Source: Pseudomonadota bacterium (GTDB taxonomy: Bacteria; Pseudomonadota; Gammaproteobacteria; Steroidobacterales; Steroidobacteraceae). From it: a DNA stretch of 52,240 nt. The translations under genes were made by a program, and so were the position numbers. This document shows, piece by piece, positions 15,250 to 23,604 of this stretch (the first letter of the stretch is position 1; every line of letters starts with the position of its first letter). A model generated the notes under the pieces. The model saw only the letters and a list, made by a program, of their open reading frames with translations, made no database searches and was not told the DNA's origin. The DNA is taken from the NCBI GenBank assembly GCA_023428645.1, contig JAEYXD010000102.1:1-52240 (forward strand), read 5' to 3'.

Positions 15250-16455
15250 TCAGTTCCTTCTGCCCGAGCCTTGCGATGTGTTCGGTGACGAGTTCGTGCT
15301 CGTGCCGCCTGCGGTCGTCCCGGCGGTGGAGCGCGTGTCGCTTCTGCCACTCGTCGAGCTCGCGGACGTGCTGCTCGATCCCGCTTCCCAATCGCTGCCA
15401 CCTCGCGCTTGCTGGCCGCTCGTTCCCCAGCGAGAGGATTGCACGCGGAGCTGATTGTCGATGTCGCTTACGCCGCCGCAGCGCTCGATCAGCTCCTCGA
15501 TCTCGTACTTCGTGTTGCGATCGTCGACCGTGCCGGTGACCTTCACGATCTGGTCCTTCACTTCGACCGTTACGTTGCTCGCATCGATGGTGGGGTCGTC
15601 CGTGAGGCGTTCGCAGATCATTTCCTTGAGCCGCTCGTCGGAGCGCCGATAGCCCTGCGGCCCCCGGCCGCGGAACGACTGCGAGCTGCGCGACGACCCG
15701 TAGTCCCAACTGCTGCGGCCTTCATAATTGCCCTGCTGCTCGCGGCCCCATGGCGCGCCCGCGTCCTGGCCCCGGCCATAGTTCGACTGCGAGCCGTAAT
15801 GAGAGCCGACGTAATTGCCACCAGTCTCGCGGCTCGGGCCGCGGCCGCCCATGTCGTACTCTTGCCGCACGCGAGCTCGAGCGCGTTCGAAGTCGCGGCC
15901 AAAGCCGCGCAACGCGCCGCCGTCGTCGATGTAGTTGCCGGTGTCGAAATAGCCGCCACCGTCGTTCGCATCTTCGCGCCAGCGGCTCGTGGTGGTGCCG
16001 CGGCCGCGCGCGAGCGCGAACTCGGTGTCAGTATCGCGCTCGCCGTAGTCGCGATCATCCGCGCCCTGGCGGAAGCGATTGCCCTCGTCGAAGCGGCCTT
16101 CGTCATAGCGCGATCGACCCTCGCGGTCGTAATCACCGCCGTAGCTACGGCCGCTCTGGTAATTCGCGCCGGCGGAGCCGCGCGTGCGGTAGTTGCGGCC
16201 GCCGAAGGCGCGGTCGTCGTAGTCGTCCCGATCGGGCCCGCGCCGATAGCCGAACTCTTCGGAGTAGCCGCCTTGCGTGTACGAACGCTCGCCTTCGAAG
16301 CCGCCCGATTCCCGGACGTCGTCGTCCCGCTCCGGCAGAAAGCGTTGCTCGCTTCCCGTGCGATAGCGATCGCGATCGCCACTGGTTTGATAGCGGCCGC
16401 CGCGCCCACGTTCCGGATGATTATCGTTCGATTGATTGCGATAGTTCTGGGCCAT
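15250..16455 (-). CDS. BON-domain protein with long Gly/Arg/Tyr/Asp-rich N-terminal region
   Basis: The 401-residue protein has three parts. Residues 1 to about 285 are low-complexity, rich in Gly, Arg, Tyr, Asp, Ser and Asn, with motifs such as R-D-R-Y-R, Y-D-D-R-A-F-G-G and R-S-Y-G-G-D-Y. A single BON domain follows (D-E-R-L-K-E-M-I-C-E-R-L-T-D-D, then I-V-K-V-T-G-T-V-D-D-R). A Ser/Thr/Gly-rich tail ends the protein. There is no signal peptide, so it appears cytoplasmic. This layout resembles SWFGD-type BON proteins seen in stress-tolerant Proteobacteria. CAGGAGACAGTC precedes the ATG at 16455, which fixes the start. Confidence 0.85.
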   Translation of the reverse strand: MAQNYRNQSNDNHPERGRGGRYQTSGDRDRYRTGSEQRFLPERDDDVRESGGFEGERSYTQGGYSEEFGYRRGPDRDDYDDRAFGGRNYRTRGSAGANYQSGRSYGGDYDREGRSRYDEGRFDEGNRFRQGADDRDYGERDTDTEFALARGRGTTTSRWREDANDGGGYFDTGNYIDDGGALRGFGRDFERARARVRQEYDMGGRGPSRETGGNYVGSHYGSQSNYGRGQDAGAPWGREQQGNYEGRSSWDYGSSRSSQSFRGRGPQGYRRSDERLKEMICERLTDDPTIDASNVTVEVKDQIVKVTGTVDDRNTKYEIEELIERCGGVSDIDNQLRVQSSRWGTSGQQARGGSDWEAGSSSTSASSTSGRSDTRSTAGTTAGGTSTNSSPNTSQGSGRRN

Positions 16456-16825
16456 GACTGTCTCCTGAAGGTTGCAGGTGAAGCTGCGCAGCTGCGCGCG
16501 GAGCTTCGATCTGGCATCGATTCGCACGTAGTGGCATGCCCTCGTGAGGCAAACCTTTCACGCTCGCACGGACGTCATTCGCAATGTCGATGCGGCGGAC
16601 GCTCCGATGCGGCGACTCGTGAAATCTAATCGCACGCGAATGCAGAGGTTCCAATGCGAGGGCGTCGGTGGTTCGAGCGCGTGCGCGCGTAACACTTTTG
16701 CCTGCGAACTAGGGAGTCACGACGCCGCGTGTGTGTGCTTTTTTCACGGCGAGAATGCGCGCCGCTGCAAGATGGGCGGCTGAGAGAGTAGTTGTCCGGG
16801 CGCGGCGCGCTCGCGGCTATGCTGC
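16456..16825. other. Intergenic region upstream of BON gene
   Basis: About 370 bases with no supported gene. It must contain the promoter of the BON-domain gene that reads leftward from 16455, and the region downstream of the small gene ending at 16826. I see no repeat, strong hairpin or tRNA-like structure here. Confidence 0.5.
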
Positions 16826-17047
16826 TTATCGGTCCTCGGTCACGAGCAGCCGGCTCCATTCGGCGCGGCCGCGGGTCGTGTCGAGCTCGACCGCGGTCTC
16901 CGAGTGTGTCGAACGGCATTCGTCATCCCAACGCACGACGACGTAACGTCCAGTACGCACCTGCCAGACATCGCCGCGTAGATCGAGGCCGCTGTCCTTC
17001 AATTTCACCGGATCGCCGACGCGCAGTCGGGGCGCGTTCTTGCTCAT
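16826..17047 (-). CDS. Small conserved-type hypothetical protein (SH3-like)
   Basis: The 73-residue protein reads M-S-K-N-A-P-R-L-R-V-G-D-P-V-K-L-K-D-S-G and continues with alternating strands (G-D-V-W-Q-V-R-T-G-R-Y-V-V-V-R-W-D-D). This suggests a small beta-barrel, perhaps SH3-like. I do not recognise a named family and give no function. The start at 17047 is supported by GGAG with 7 nt spacing; an in-frame ATG at 17107 would add 20 residues. Confidence 0.6.
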   Translation of the reverse strand: MSKNAPRLRVGDPVKLKDSGLDLRGDVWQVRTGRYVVVRWDDECRSTHSETAVELDTTRGRAEWSRLLVTEDR

Positions 17048-17199
17048 GTGCTCGCTCCAGATTTTCCTTGGGGCGAGATAGTGGATGCGAATAGACGCGC
17101 AAGCCATGGGAAGATCAGCAAGCTGCGGAGCGGATCACGTCGCCTGTGGTGCGCTCCGGTGTCGATGTGTGAACTCGGTCACACGCCGCGAACCTCCGT

Positions 17200-18834
17200 C
17201 TATCGCGCCCGAGGAAACTTGCTGCCGAAGAAATCCTTCGGTTTCCAGCTGGGCGGTGCCGGCGTGTTCGCGACTTCCCAAAGCAGGCGCAAATTGACGC
17301 GGGCGAGATCCGCTGCTCCGGCGAAGTCCATCGGCATACCGACCTGATCGGTCGGCTGATGGTAGTGCTTCTTCATGAACTCGGTGCGCAGCGCCATCGC
17401 ATCGATGCTCTTGTCGCGGGCCTTGTAGCCGCTCACGAGGACGAGCGAAGGAACCCCGCGCCGAATGAACGAGAACTGATCGCTGCGGATGAACGACACC
17501 TCCTCGGGCGACGGGTCGGGACTCAAGCGATAGCCGTGCGCGGCGGCGGCCGAGCGCGCGACGACCCCGAGCGTGGAATGCTCCGCGCCACGCGCGATCA
17601 AGTCGGTCGTCGGCGTGAGCGCCACCGGCATGTCGATGTTGATGTTCGCGACGAGGCCGTCGAACGGCAGCGGCAGATGCTCGGCCAGATAGTCCGACCC
17701 GACGAGGCCCTTCTCCTCGGCGGTCACCGCCGCAAAGATGATCGAGCGGCGCGGGCGCATGCCGGAGGACGACAGGCTGCGCGCCATTTCGAGCAGAATG
17801 CCCATGCCGAGCGCGTTGTCGTGCGCGCCGTTGTAGATCGAGTCGCCTGCGACCGCCGCGCCCCGTCCGAGATGATCGAGATGCGCGGTGACGATCACAT
17901 ACTCGCTCTTCAATGCGGGATCCGCGCCCGGCAGCATCGCGAGGACGTTCGTGCTTTCGGTGCGACGCAGTCCGGACGTCGCCGATAAGGTCATGAGTCC
18001 CGGCAGCTCGAATCCTTGCACTTCACCCGCTTCGGCTGCCGCGAGTATCGCCGCGAAGTCCCGGCCCGCGCTGTCGAACAAGCGTGCCGCCGCGGCTTGA
18101 TTGAAGCGGAAGCGCAGCTTCAGCTGCTCGAACGCGTCGTGCGGCGCGCCTTGCTCGTCGATCCAGCGCATCTGCGGCGTCCAGCTCATCGCGACGCTGC
18201 GCTCCCAGGGCACTCGCTTCGCATCATCGGGAGATTCGATGAGCAGCGCGCCGACGGCACCGTGCTCCAACAAGGTGGCGAACTTGCCGTTGCTCCAGGA
18301 GTAGTAGGCCCGTTGATTGTGGGGAAATTTCGCGGGCGCGCCGCTGAAGATCACCGCGATGCGGCCCTTCAAATCGACGTTCGCGAGGTCGTCGTGACCG
18401 AGCTCGGGCGCTTGCACGCCGAAGCCCGCGAAGACGAGCGGCGCACTCAACGTGGAGCTTGCGGACGAGAAATCGACCGAGGGCAGATAGTCAGTGCCGT
18501 ATTCGAAGCGCCGCTCCTCGCCGCCGATCAGCAGCTCCGCCGAAGAGCCCGGCAAGACGGGCGTGCCTTCGAGCAGCGGCACGGCTTGGAAATAGGTGTC
18601 GTCGTCGCCGGACGGTTGCAGTGCACACTGTCGAAAGTGGGACGCGACATAGGCCGCGGCGATGTCGTAGCCCCGCGAGGCCGACGAGCGTCCTTCGAGC
18701 AAATCGCTCGCGAGAAACTCCACGTGACTGCGAATCGCATCGGAGCGGACGAGCGACCACGGCTCACGCGCGGGTGAGTCGGCCCACGCGAGCGGCCCCA
18801 CCGCGAGGAGTAGAACGAGTGCCGATATCCGCAT
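17200..18834 (-). CDS. Secreted M28-family zinc aminopeptidase with PA domain
   Basis: The 544-residue protein has a signal peptide (M-R-I-S-A-L-V-L-L-L-A-V-G-P-L-A-W-A). A PA-type domain is inserted in the first half. The M28 catalytic domain shows all metal ligands: V-T-A-H-L-D-H-L-G, G-A-H-D-N-A-L-G (bridging Asp), A-E-E-K-G-L-V-G-S (Glu pair), N-I-N-I-D-M and a C-terminal H-Y-H-Q-P-T-D. It should cleave N-terminal residues from peptides in the periplasm or outside. The ATG at 18834 was chosen because the signal peptide starts there; a longer frame to 19011 adds non-signal sequence. It is divergent from the NlpC/P60 gene. Confidence 0.92.
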   Translation of the reverse strand: MRISALVLLLAVGPLAWADSPAREPWSLVRSDAIRSHVEFLASDLLEGRSSASRGYDIAAAYVASHFRQCALQPSGDDDTYFQAVPLLEGTPVLPGSSAELLIGGEERRFEYGTDYLPSVDFSSASSTLSAPLVFAGFGVQAPELGHDDLANVDLKGRIAVIFSGAPAKFPHNQRAYYSWSNGKFATLLEHGAVGALLIESPDDAKRVPWERSVAMSWTPQMRWIDEQGAPHDAFEQLKLRFRFNQAAAARLFDSAGRDFAAILAAAEAGEVQGFELPGLMTLSATSGLRRTESTNVLAMLPGADPALKSEYVIVTAHLDHLGRGAAVAGDSIYNGAHDNALGMGILLEMARSLSSSGMRPRRSIIFAAVTAEEKGLVGSDYLAEHLPLPFDGLVANINIDMPVALTPTTDLIARGAEHSTLGVVARSAAAAHGYRLSPDPSPEEVSFIRSDQFSFIRRGVPSLVLVSGYKARDKSIDAMALRTEFMKKHYHQPTDQVGMPMDFAGAADLARVNLRLLWEVANTPAPPSWKPKDFFGSKFPRAR

Positions 18835-18983
18835 GTACGACCCGAGGGCGAATGACGGACGACACACTACCCATCGCCCGAGGGGCGGCGCAACCTCGAC
18901 ATGTGCGGCTGCTCGCGGCGTCTCGAGATTCATTGCCACTTCAAGGGTTGGAACTTGCGTTCGCGCACGGCATTCTTCGCACG

Positions 18984-19544
18984 ATGCGACCAGGTATGCG
19001 TAGCTCTGCATCGAAACTCATCCGTGTACTCGCCTTCTGTGCGGGCGCCGCTTCGCTGCAGGCCTGTGATACCTCGCCGTACCAGCCCACCGCGCCGCAA
19101 CCGCTGGTCGTTCCGGCCACGCCTCCGCCGCACGTCGACATGGAGCTCGTGCCCTCGGGTTCGAATTACGAGCCGAGCGTCGGCAGCGAAATCGTGCTCC
19201 GAGCGATCTCTCTGCTCGGCGCGCCATATCAATGGGGCGGCAGCGGTCCGAAGGCGTTCGATTGCAGCGGGCTCGTGAAATTCATCCACGGCGAGCTCGG
19301 CATCGACGTGCCGCGCACGGCCGAAGAGCAGTACCGCGCCGCCACGCGCGTCGACATCGACGATCTCGCGCCCGGCGATCTGCTGTTCTTCAGGATTCGC
19401 GGCAAGCGTGTCTCCCATGTCGCGATCTACGCGGGATCGGGCCGCTTCGTCCATGCGCCGCAAACCGGCCGGCCAATCGAGCTGCGCACGCTCGACGACG
19501 GCTATTACCGCCCGCGGCTCGCCGCCGCCGGGCGTTTGTTCTAA
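18984..19544 (+). CDS. NlpC/P60-family (C40) lipoprotein peptidoglycan hydrolase
   Basis: The product (186 residues) has a lipoprotein signal ending S-L-Q-A-C, then a Pro-rich linker and a C-terminal NlpC/P60 domain. The catalytic Cys is in F-D-C-S-G-L-V, the His in V-S-H-V-A-I-Y, and a third polar His lies in F-V-H-A-P. G-A-P-Y-Q-W-G-G is the family substrate-groove motif. It should cleave stem-peptide bonds of peptidoglycan at the outer-membrane periplasmic face, like E. coli Spr/MepS. ATG codons at 18984 and 18996 are both possible starts. The stop lies 6 bases before the convergent acs stop. Confidence 0.92.
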   Translation: MRPGMRSSASKLIRVLAFCAGAASLQACDTSPYQPTAPQPLVVPATPPPHVDMELVPSGSNYEPSVGSEIVLRAISLLGAPYQWGGSGPKAFDCSGLVKFIHGELGIDVPRTAEEQYRAATRVDIDDLAPGDLLFFRIRGKRVSHVAIYAGSGRFVHAPQTGRPIELRTLDDGYYRPRLAAAGRLF

Positions 19545-19550
19545 AGCCCG

Positions 19551-21500
19551 CTACTTCGGACGGTTCATGCGCGCGGCGACGAGCGTCTCGACGACGCCCG
19601 GGTCGGCGAGCGTGGACGTATCGCCGAGCTGATCGTGCTCGTTCGCCGCGATCTTGCGCAGGATGCGACGCATGATCTTCCCCGAGCGCGTCTTCGGTAG
19701 ACCGGGCGCCCATTGAATGAAATCCGGCGTCGCGATCGCGCCGATCTCCTTGCGCACCCATTCGCGCAGCTCCGTGCGCAGTGCCTCGCTCGGCTCAGCG
19801 TCCGCATTCAGCGTGACGTACACGTAAATGCCCTGACCCTTGATGTCGTGCGGAAAGCCGACCGCGGCGGCCTCGGCAACCTTGCTGTGAGCGACGAGCG
19901 CGCTTTCGATTTCGGCGGTGCCGAGACGGTGACCCGCGACGTTCAGCACGTCATCCACGCGACCCGTGATCCAGTAATACCCGTCCTCGTCGCGCCGCGC
20001 GCCGTCGCCCGTGAAGTACTTGCCAGGGAATGTCTTGAAGTACGTGTCGATGAAGCGCTGATGATCGCCGTACACCGTGCGCATCTGGCCCGGCCAGCTG
20101 TCGGTCAGCACGAGATTCCCTTCGGTCGCACCTTCGAGTGTCTGCCCATCGTTGTCGACGATCGCGGGCCGGACGCCGAAGAACGGCAACGTGGCCGAGC
20201 CGGGCTTCTGATCGATGGCGCCGGGCAGCGGGGTGATGAGGATTCCGCCGGTTTCCGTCTGCCACCACGTATCGACGATCGGGCAGCGGCCATCGCCGAC
20301 GACACGGTGATACCACTCCCACGCCTCCGGATTGATCGGCTCGCCCACGCTGCCGAGCAGGCGCAGCGACGCGCGCGACCAATGTTTTACGGGCTCCTCG
20401 CCTTCGCGCATCAGCGCGCGAATCGCCGTCGGCGCCGTGTAGAACAACGTGACTCGGTGCTTGTCGATCGTCTGCCAGAACCGGCCCGAGTCCGGGTAGT
20501 TGGGCACGCCTTCGAACATCAGCGTCGTCGCGCCGTTGGCGAGCGGTCCATACACGACGTAGCTGTGGCCCGTGACCCAGCCGACGTCGGCCGTGCACCA
20601 GAACACGTCCTCCTCTCGCACGTCGAACACGAGCTCGTGCGTGAGCGAGGCGTACACGAGATAGCCGCCGCTCGTATGCAGCACGCCTTTCGGTTTGCCC
20701 GTCGAGCCGGACGTATAAAGAATGAACAACGGATCCTCGGCGTCCATGGGCTCCGGCGCGCATTCCTTCGGCTGGGCGTCGACGAACGGCTCGAAGTACC
20801 GGTCGCGCGAGCCATACATCGGCACTTTGGAGCCCATGCGGCGCACGACGAGCACGTGTTTCACGCAGTCGGTGCCGGGGGCGGTGAGCGCCAGATCCAC
20901 GTTCATCTTGAGCGGAATGCGTTTGCCGCCGCGAATGCCCTCATCGGCCGTAATGACGACGCTGGAGCCGCAGTCCGCGATGCGCCCCGCGAGCGAATCC
21001 GCGGAAAAGCCGCCGAACACGACGGAGTGGACCGCGCCGATGCGCGTGCAGGCGAGCATCGCGATCGCGGCCTCGGGAATCATCGGCAGATAGATCGTGA
21101 CGCGATCGCCCTTCTCGACGCCGAGCGCCTTCAATGCGTTCGCGCACTGACACACACGCTCGTACAGCTGCCGGTACGTGATGCGCTCCGTCAGCTTCGG
21201 GTCGTCGCCCTCCCACAGGATGGCCGTCTTGTCGCCGCGCATCGGCAGATGGCGATCGAGACAGTTTGCCGCTACGTTGAGCTTGCCGTCATAGAACCAG
21301 CGGATGCGGAAATCGTGTTCGTCGAAGCTCGTGTCCTTCACCTTCGAGAACGGCTGCAGCCACTCGATGCGCCGGCCCATGCGTGCCCAGAAGCCGACCG
21401 GATCGCGCAGCGATTCCTGATACAGCCGCTGATAGTCGGCGAGCTTGAGGTGGGCGAGCGCCGCGAAATCCTCGGAAACTTTGTACAGTTTTTGGCTCAT
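19551..21500 (-). CDS. acs: Acetyl-CoA synthetase (acetate-CoA ligase)
   Basis: The 649-residue AMP-forming enzyme activates acetate to acetyl-CoA. The signature Y-T-S-G-S-T-G-K-P-K-G is present, as are W-W-Q-T-E-T-G and the C-terminal lysine motif P-K-T-R-S-G-K-I-M-R-R, whose Lys is adenylating and a known acetylation site. V-F-G-G-F-S and D-V-G-W-V-T-G-H-S-Y are typical Acs stretches. The length matches E. coli Acs. It lies at the 3' end of a same-strand run with HIT, DUF4404, DUF1992 and DUF4412 genes, 64 bases after the HIT stop. Confidence 0.97.
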   Translation of the reverse strand: MSQKLYKVSEDFAALAHLKLADYQRLYQESLRDPVGFWARMGRRIEWLQPFSKVKDTSFDEHDFRIRWFYDGKLNVAANCLDRHLPMRGDKTAILWEGDDPKLTERITYRQLYERVCQCANALKALGVEKGDRVTIYLPMIPEAAIAMLACTRIGAVHSVVFGGFSADSLAGRIADCGSSVVITADEGIRGGKRIPLKMNVDLALTAPGTDCVKHVLVVRRMGSKVPMYGSRDRYFEPFVDAQPKECAPEPMDAEDPLFILYTSGSTGKPKGVLHTSGGYLVYASLTHELVFDVREEDVFWCTADVGWVTGHSYVVYGPLANGATTLMFEGVPNYPDSGRFWQTIDKHRVTLFYTAPTAIRALMREGEEPVKHWSRASLRLLGSVGEPINPEAWEWYHRVVGDGRCPIVDTWWQTETGGILITPLPGAIDQKPGSATLPFFGVRPAIVDNDGQTLEGATEGNLVLTDSWPGQMRTVYGDHQRFIDTYFKTFPGKYFTGDGARRDEDGYYWITGRVDDVLNVAGHRLGTAEIESALVAHSKVAEAAAVGFPHDIKGQGIYVYVTLNADAEPSEALRTELREWVRKEIGAIATPDFIQWAPGLPKTRSGKIMRRILRKIAANEHDQLGDTSTLADPGVVETLVAARMNRPK

Positions 21501-21564
21501 GTTGCGGGTCCGGCCGAGGCCGCTCGCGCGGCGAGCGGCCCCGGATGAACGATGGCTGCGGACG

Positions 21565-21984
21565 TCAAGAGGCGAGCTCGCGCTTCACTCGTTCGGCATG
21601 TTCGGCGAGCACGGCCTTGTCGGCCATCTCGCGCGAATGGCTTTTGAGCGCGCTGCCCTCGTAGCAAGGAACGATGTGAAAGTGAATGTGAAACACGGTC
21701 TGCCCGGCCGCGGGCTCGTTGAACTGGATGATGCGCATCCCGTCGGGCTTGAAAGCCTTCTGCACCGCTTTCGCCACGTGCTGCGTCGCCTTGATCAGAT
21801 CCGCGAGCGCGTCCGGGTCGATGTCGAAGAAATTGCGGGCGTTCGTCTTGGGAATGACGAGCGTGTGCCCCTCTGATTGCGGCATCACGTCCATGAAGGC
21901 GAGCGTGCGAGCGTCTTCGTACACCCTGAACGCGGGAATCTCGCCGCGGAGAATTTTCGCGAAGACGTTGTTCGTGTCGTACAT
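21565..21984 (-). CDS. HIT-family nucleotide-binding hydrolase
   Basis: The 139-residue protein has the histidine triad H-I-H-F-H-I-V near residue 100, N-terminal F-A-K-I-L-R-G-E-I-P-A, and S-E-G-H-T-L-V-I-P-K. These are the marks of Hint-type phosphoramidases/nucleotidyl hydrolases. The exact substrate is not readable. The gene lies 9 bases downstream of the DUF4404 gene and is probably cotranscribed with it. Confidence 0.93.
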   Translation of the reverse strand: MYDTNNVFAKILRGEIPAFRVYEDARTLAFMDVMPQSEGHTLVIPKTNARNFFDIDPDALADLIKATQHVAKAVQKAFKPDGMRIIQFNEPAAGQTVFHIHFHIVPCYEGSALKSHSREMADKAVLAEHAERVKRELAS

Positions 21985-21993
21985 GTCCGACTC

Positions 21994-22254
21994 TCAGATC
22001 CCGGCCTTGCCGAGCGCGTCGATCACACGGCGGATCGCGTCGCCGAGCGCCGGATGTTCGGCCTCGAATTGCACCGCGAGCCCATCCAGCCGTTCCGTCA
22101 GCGATTGTTCCGAATCCGCCGGCTCCGATTCGAGCAGGCGCGAGATGTCATCGAGCAGCGCGGTCAAGAGCTCGCGCGAGTCGCGATCGACGCTGTTCGT
22201 ACGGGCCAGCTCGCCGTGCAGCGATTCGAGTTGCTTGCGCAGGTCGGCATTCAC
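21994..22254 (-). CDS. DUF4404 family small protein
   Basis: The 86-residue protein (V/M-N-A-D-L-R-K-Q-L-E-S-L-H-G-E-L) is all-helical and acidic, with L-H-x-E-L and H-P-x-L-x-x-x-I-R-R-V-I-D-A-L-G-x-x-G-I as in the DUF4404 family. No function is known. The start codon is GTG, sharing four bases (GTGA) with the stop of the DUF1992 gene, so expression is coupled. Confidence 0.82.
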   Translation of the reverse strand: MNADLRKQLESLHGELARTNSVDRDSRELLTALLDDISRLLESEPADSEQSLTERLDGLAVQFEAEHPALGDAIRRVIDALGKAGI

Positions 22255-22628
22255 GATGGGTCGTCTCCTAACTTCTGGGCGAGCCTATCGTAGTACGCCG
22301 CTTCGACTCGCGCATCGCGAACTCCGCCGCGCAAGGCCGCGAGCTTCAGCAAGAGGAACTCGAGCCGCCGATGTGCCGCGCGGCGCTCGTCGGCCCCGAG
22401 CGCCTGCGTGAGCAAGCTTTCGGCGCTCGCGATGTCGCGTCGCAGCTCGACCTCGGGCGGTACGAACCCACTGTTCTTCAAGATCCGATAGGCGACGCGC
22501 AGCTCGGCAGGCACGTCCGCGTCCTCGTCCAGCGCGAGCGGTTTGCCGGCGCCGGCGAGATGCTCGAACTCGCCGCGCTCGATCGCCTCTCGAATGCGTC
22601 GGTCCGCGATACGTTCGATGATGTTCAT
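22251..22628 (-). CDS. DUF1992 (DnaJ-homologue-subfamily-C-like) protein
   Basis: The 125-residue protein opens with I-I-E-R-I-A-D-R-R-I-R-E-A-I-E-R-G-E-F-E-H-L-A-G-A-G-K-P-L, the defining DUF1992 stretch, followed by V-P-A-E-L-R-V-A-Y-R-I-L-K-N-S-G-F-V-P-P-E-V-E-L. No J-domain HPD motif is present. Its function is unknown. It overlaps the genes on both sides by four bases. Confidence 0.9.
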   Translation of the reverse strand: MNIIERIADRRIREAIERGEFEHLAGAGKPLALDEDADVPAELRVAYRILKNSGFVPPEVELRRDIASAESLLTQALGADERRAAHRRLEFLLLKLAALRGGVRDARVEAAYYDRLAQKLGDDPS

Positions 22629-23437
22629 GGTCGACCACCGCCGCTCATGGGCGCGCCAGGAAGATTCGGCAGGTTCTGCTTCGTGTAGCCCGCGGGGATC
22701 TCGAACAACGCGGCGGCGAGCGTTTCGTTGCGAATCTCCCTGACGGTCGCTTCTTGCACGGCCTGGCCGGCATCGAACGTGCGGGTATGCACCGGAATGC
22801 CGCCGAGCTTGTCGAAGTTCTCCATCTGGCGACTTGCCATCTGTTTCAGCATGGGCAGGTCGAGGCTGTCGACCATGTCCTTGAGCAGCGTGCTGACTTT
22901 CGTGGCGACGTCGTACAGCTCCTTGCTGCCTTTGAGGCTCGCCGCCGGTACGACGCAGGCTTCGGATTGCAGCGTGCCATCGTGCAAGATTTCCGAATAG
23001 GTGCACGTCTGCCCGGCGAAGGTGCCCGTGCGCGAGGTTCGGCGGATTTCCTCGACCGGCTCTTTCGTGCCTGGCAGCTTCGTGCCCAGCATGCGTTCCA
23101 TCTGCGCCCGCTGTTCCGGCGACATGTTCGCCATCTGCTCCTGCAGCATCTTGAGGGCGGGATTCAGCTGATCGGCGAGCAGCTTGATCGTCGCGCGATC
23201 CATCGAGACGTATGTTTTCTGCCGCGGATCGAACGTATAGATCGTGTCGTCGCGAAAGATCGCGAACGAGTCCTGCGCGCCACCGGATTCGATGCGCAGC
23301 CGACCGTCCTGGGCATAGGTTTTCGCCGCGGATTCGGTCTTGTTCACGAGATCGCGGTTCGTGATGTCGAGGACGGTGCCGGCCTGAAGGGCGCCGGCGG
23401 CCAGGAGGAGCGAGCAGCCCAAGAGTGGTTTCAGCAT
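22625..23437 (-). CDS. Exported DUF4412-like protein
   Basis: The 270-residue product starts M-L-K-P-L-L-G-C-S-L-L-L-A-A-G-A-L-Q-A-G with a signal peptide. The body has beta-strand features such as D-G-R-L-R-I-E-S, S-F-A-I-F-R-D-D-T-I-Y-T-F-D-P-R-Q-K-T-Y and a Cys pair (T-C-T-Y and A-C-V-V), resembling periplasmic DUF4412 proteins of unknown role. It heads the operon DUF4412-DUF1992-DUF4404-HIT-acs. The ATG at 23437 was preferred over one at 23467 because the signal peptide begins there. Confidence 0.72.
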   Translation of the reverse strand: MLKPLLGCSLLLAAGALQAGTVLDITNRDLVNKTESAAKTYAQDGRLRIESGGAQDSFAIFRDDTIYTFDPRQKTYVSMDRATIKLLADQLNPALKMLQEQMANMSPEQRAQMERMLGTKLPGTKEPVEEIRRTSRTGTFAGQTCTYSEILHDGTLQSEACVVPAASLKGSKELYDVATKVSTLLKDMVDSLDLPMLKQMASRQMENFDKLGGIPVHTRTFDAGQAVQEATVREIRNETLAAALFEIPAGYTKQNLPNLPGAPMSGGGRP

Positions 23438-23604
23438 GGAGCAGCACCGTTGCGTAGGGAAATGCATTTTGCCTCCGCGCCGATGGGACGTGAATCGGGA
23501 GCTTCTGACGGCTGGAGGGCTCCGCGAGCTCTGATGCTTCCTGCCGGGGAGCCTTCATCCTCCGGCCGGGCTTTCAGTCCCGGCGCGCCCTTGGCGACGG
23601 GATC

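Noticed and set aside
19713..21548. Long plus-strand frame opposite acs
   Set aside because: Composition is shadow-like, and acs on the minus strand has complete family motifs.
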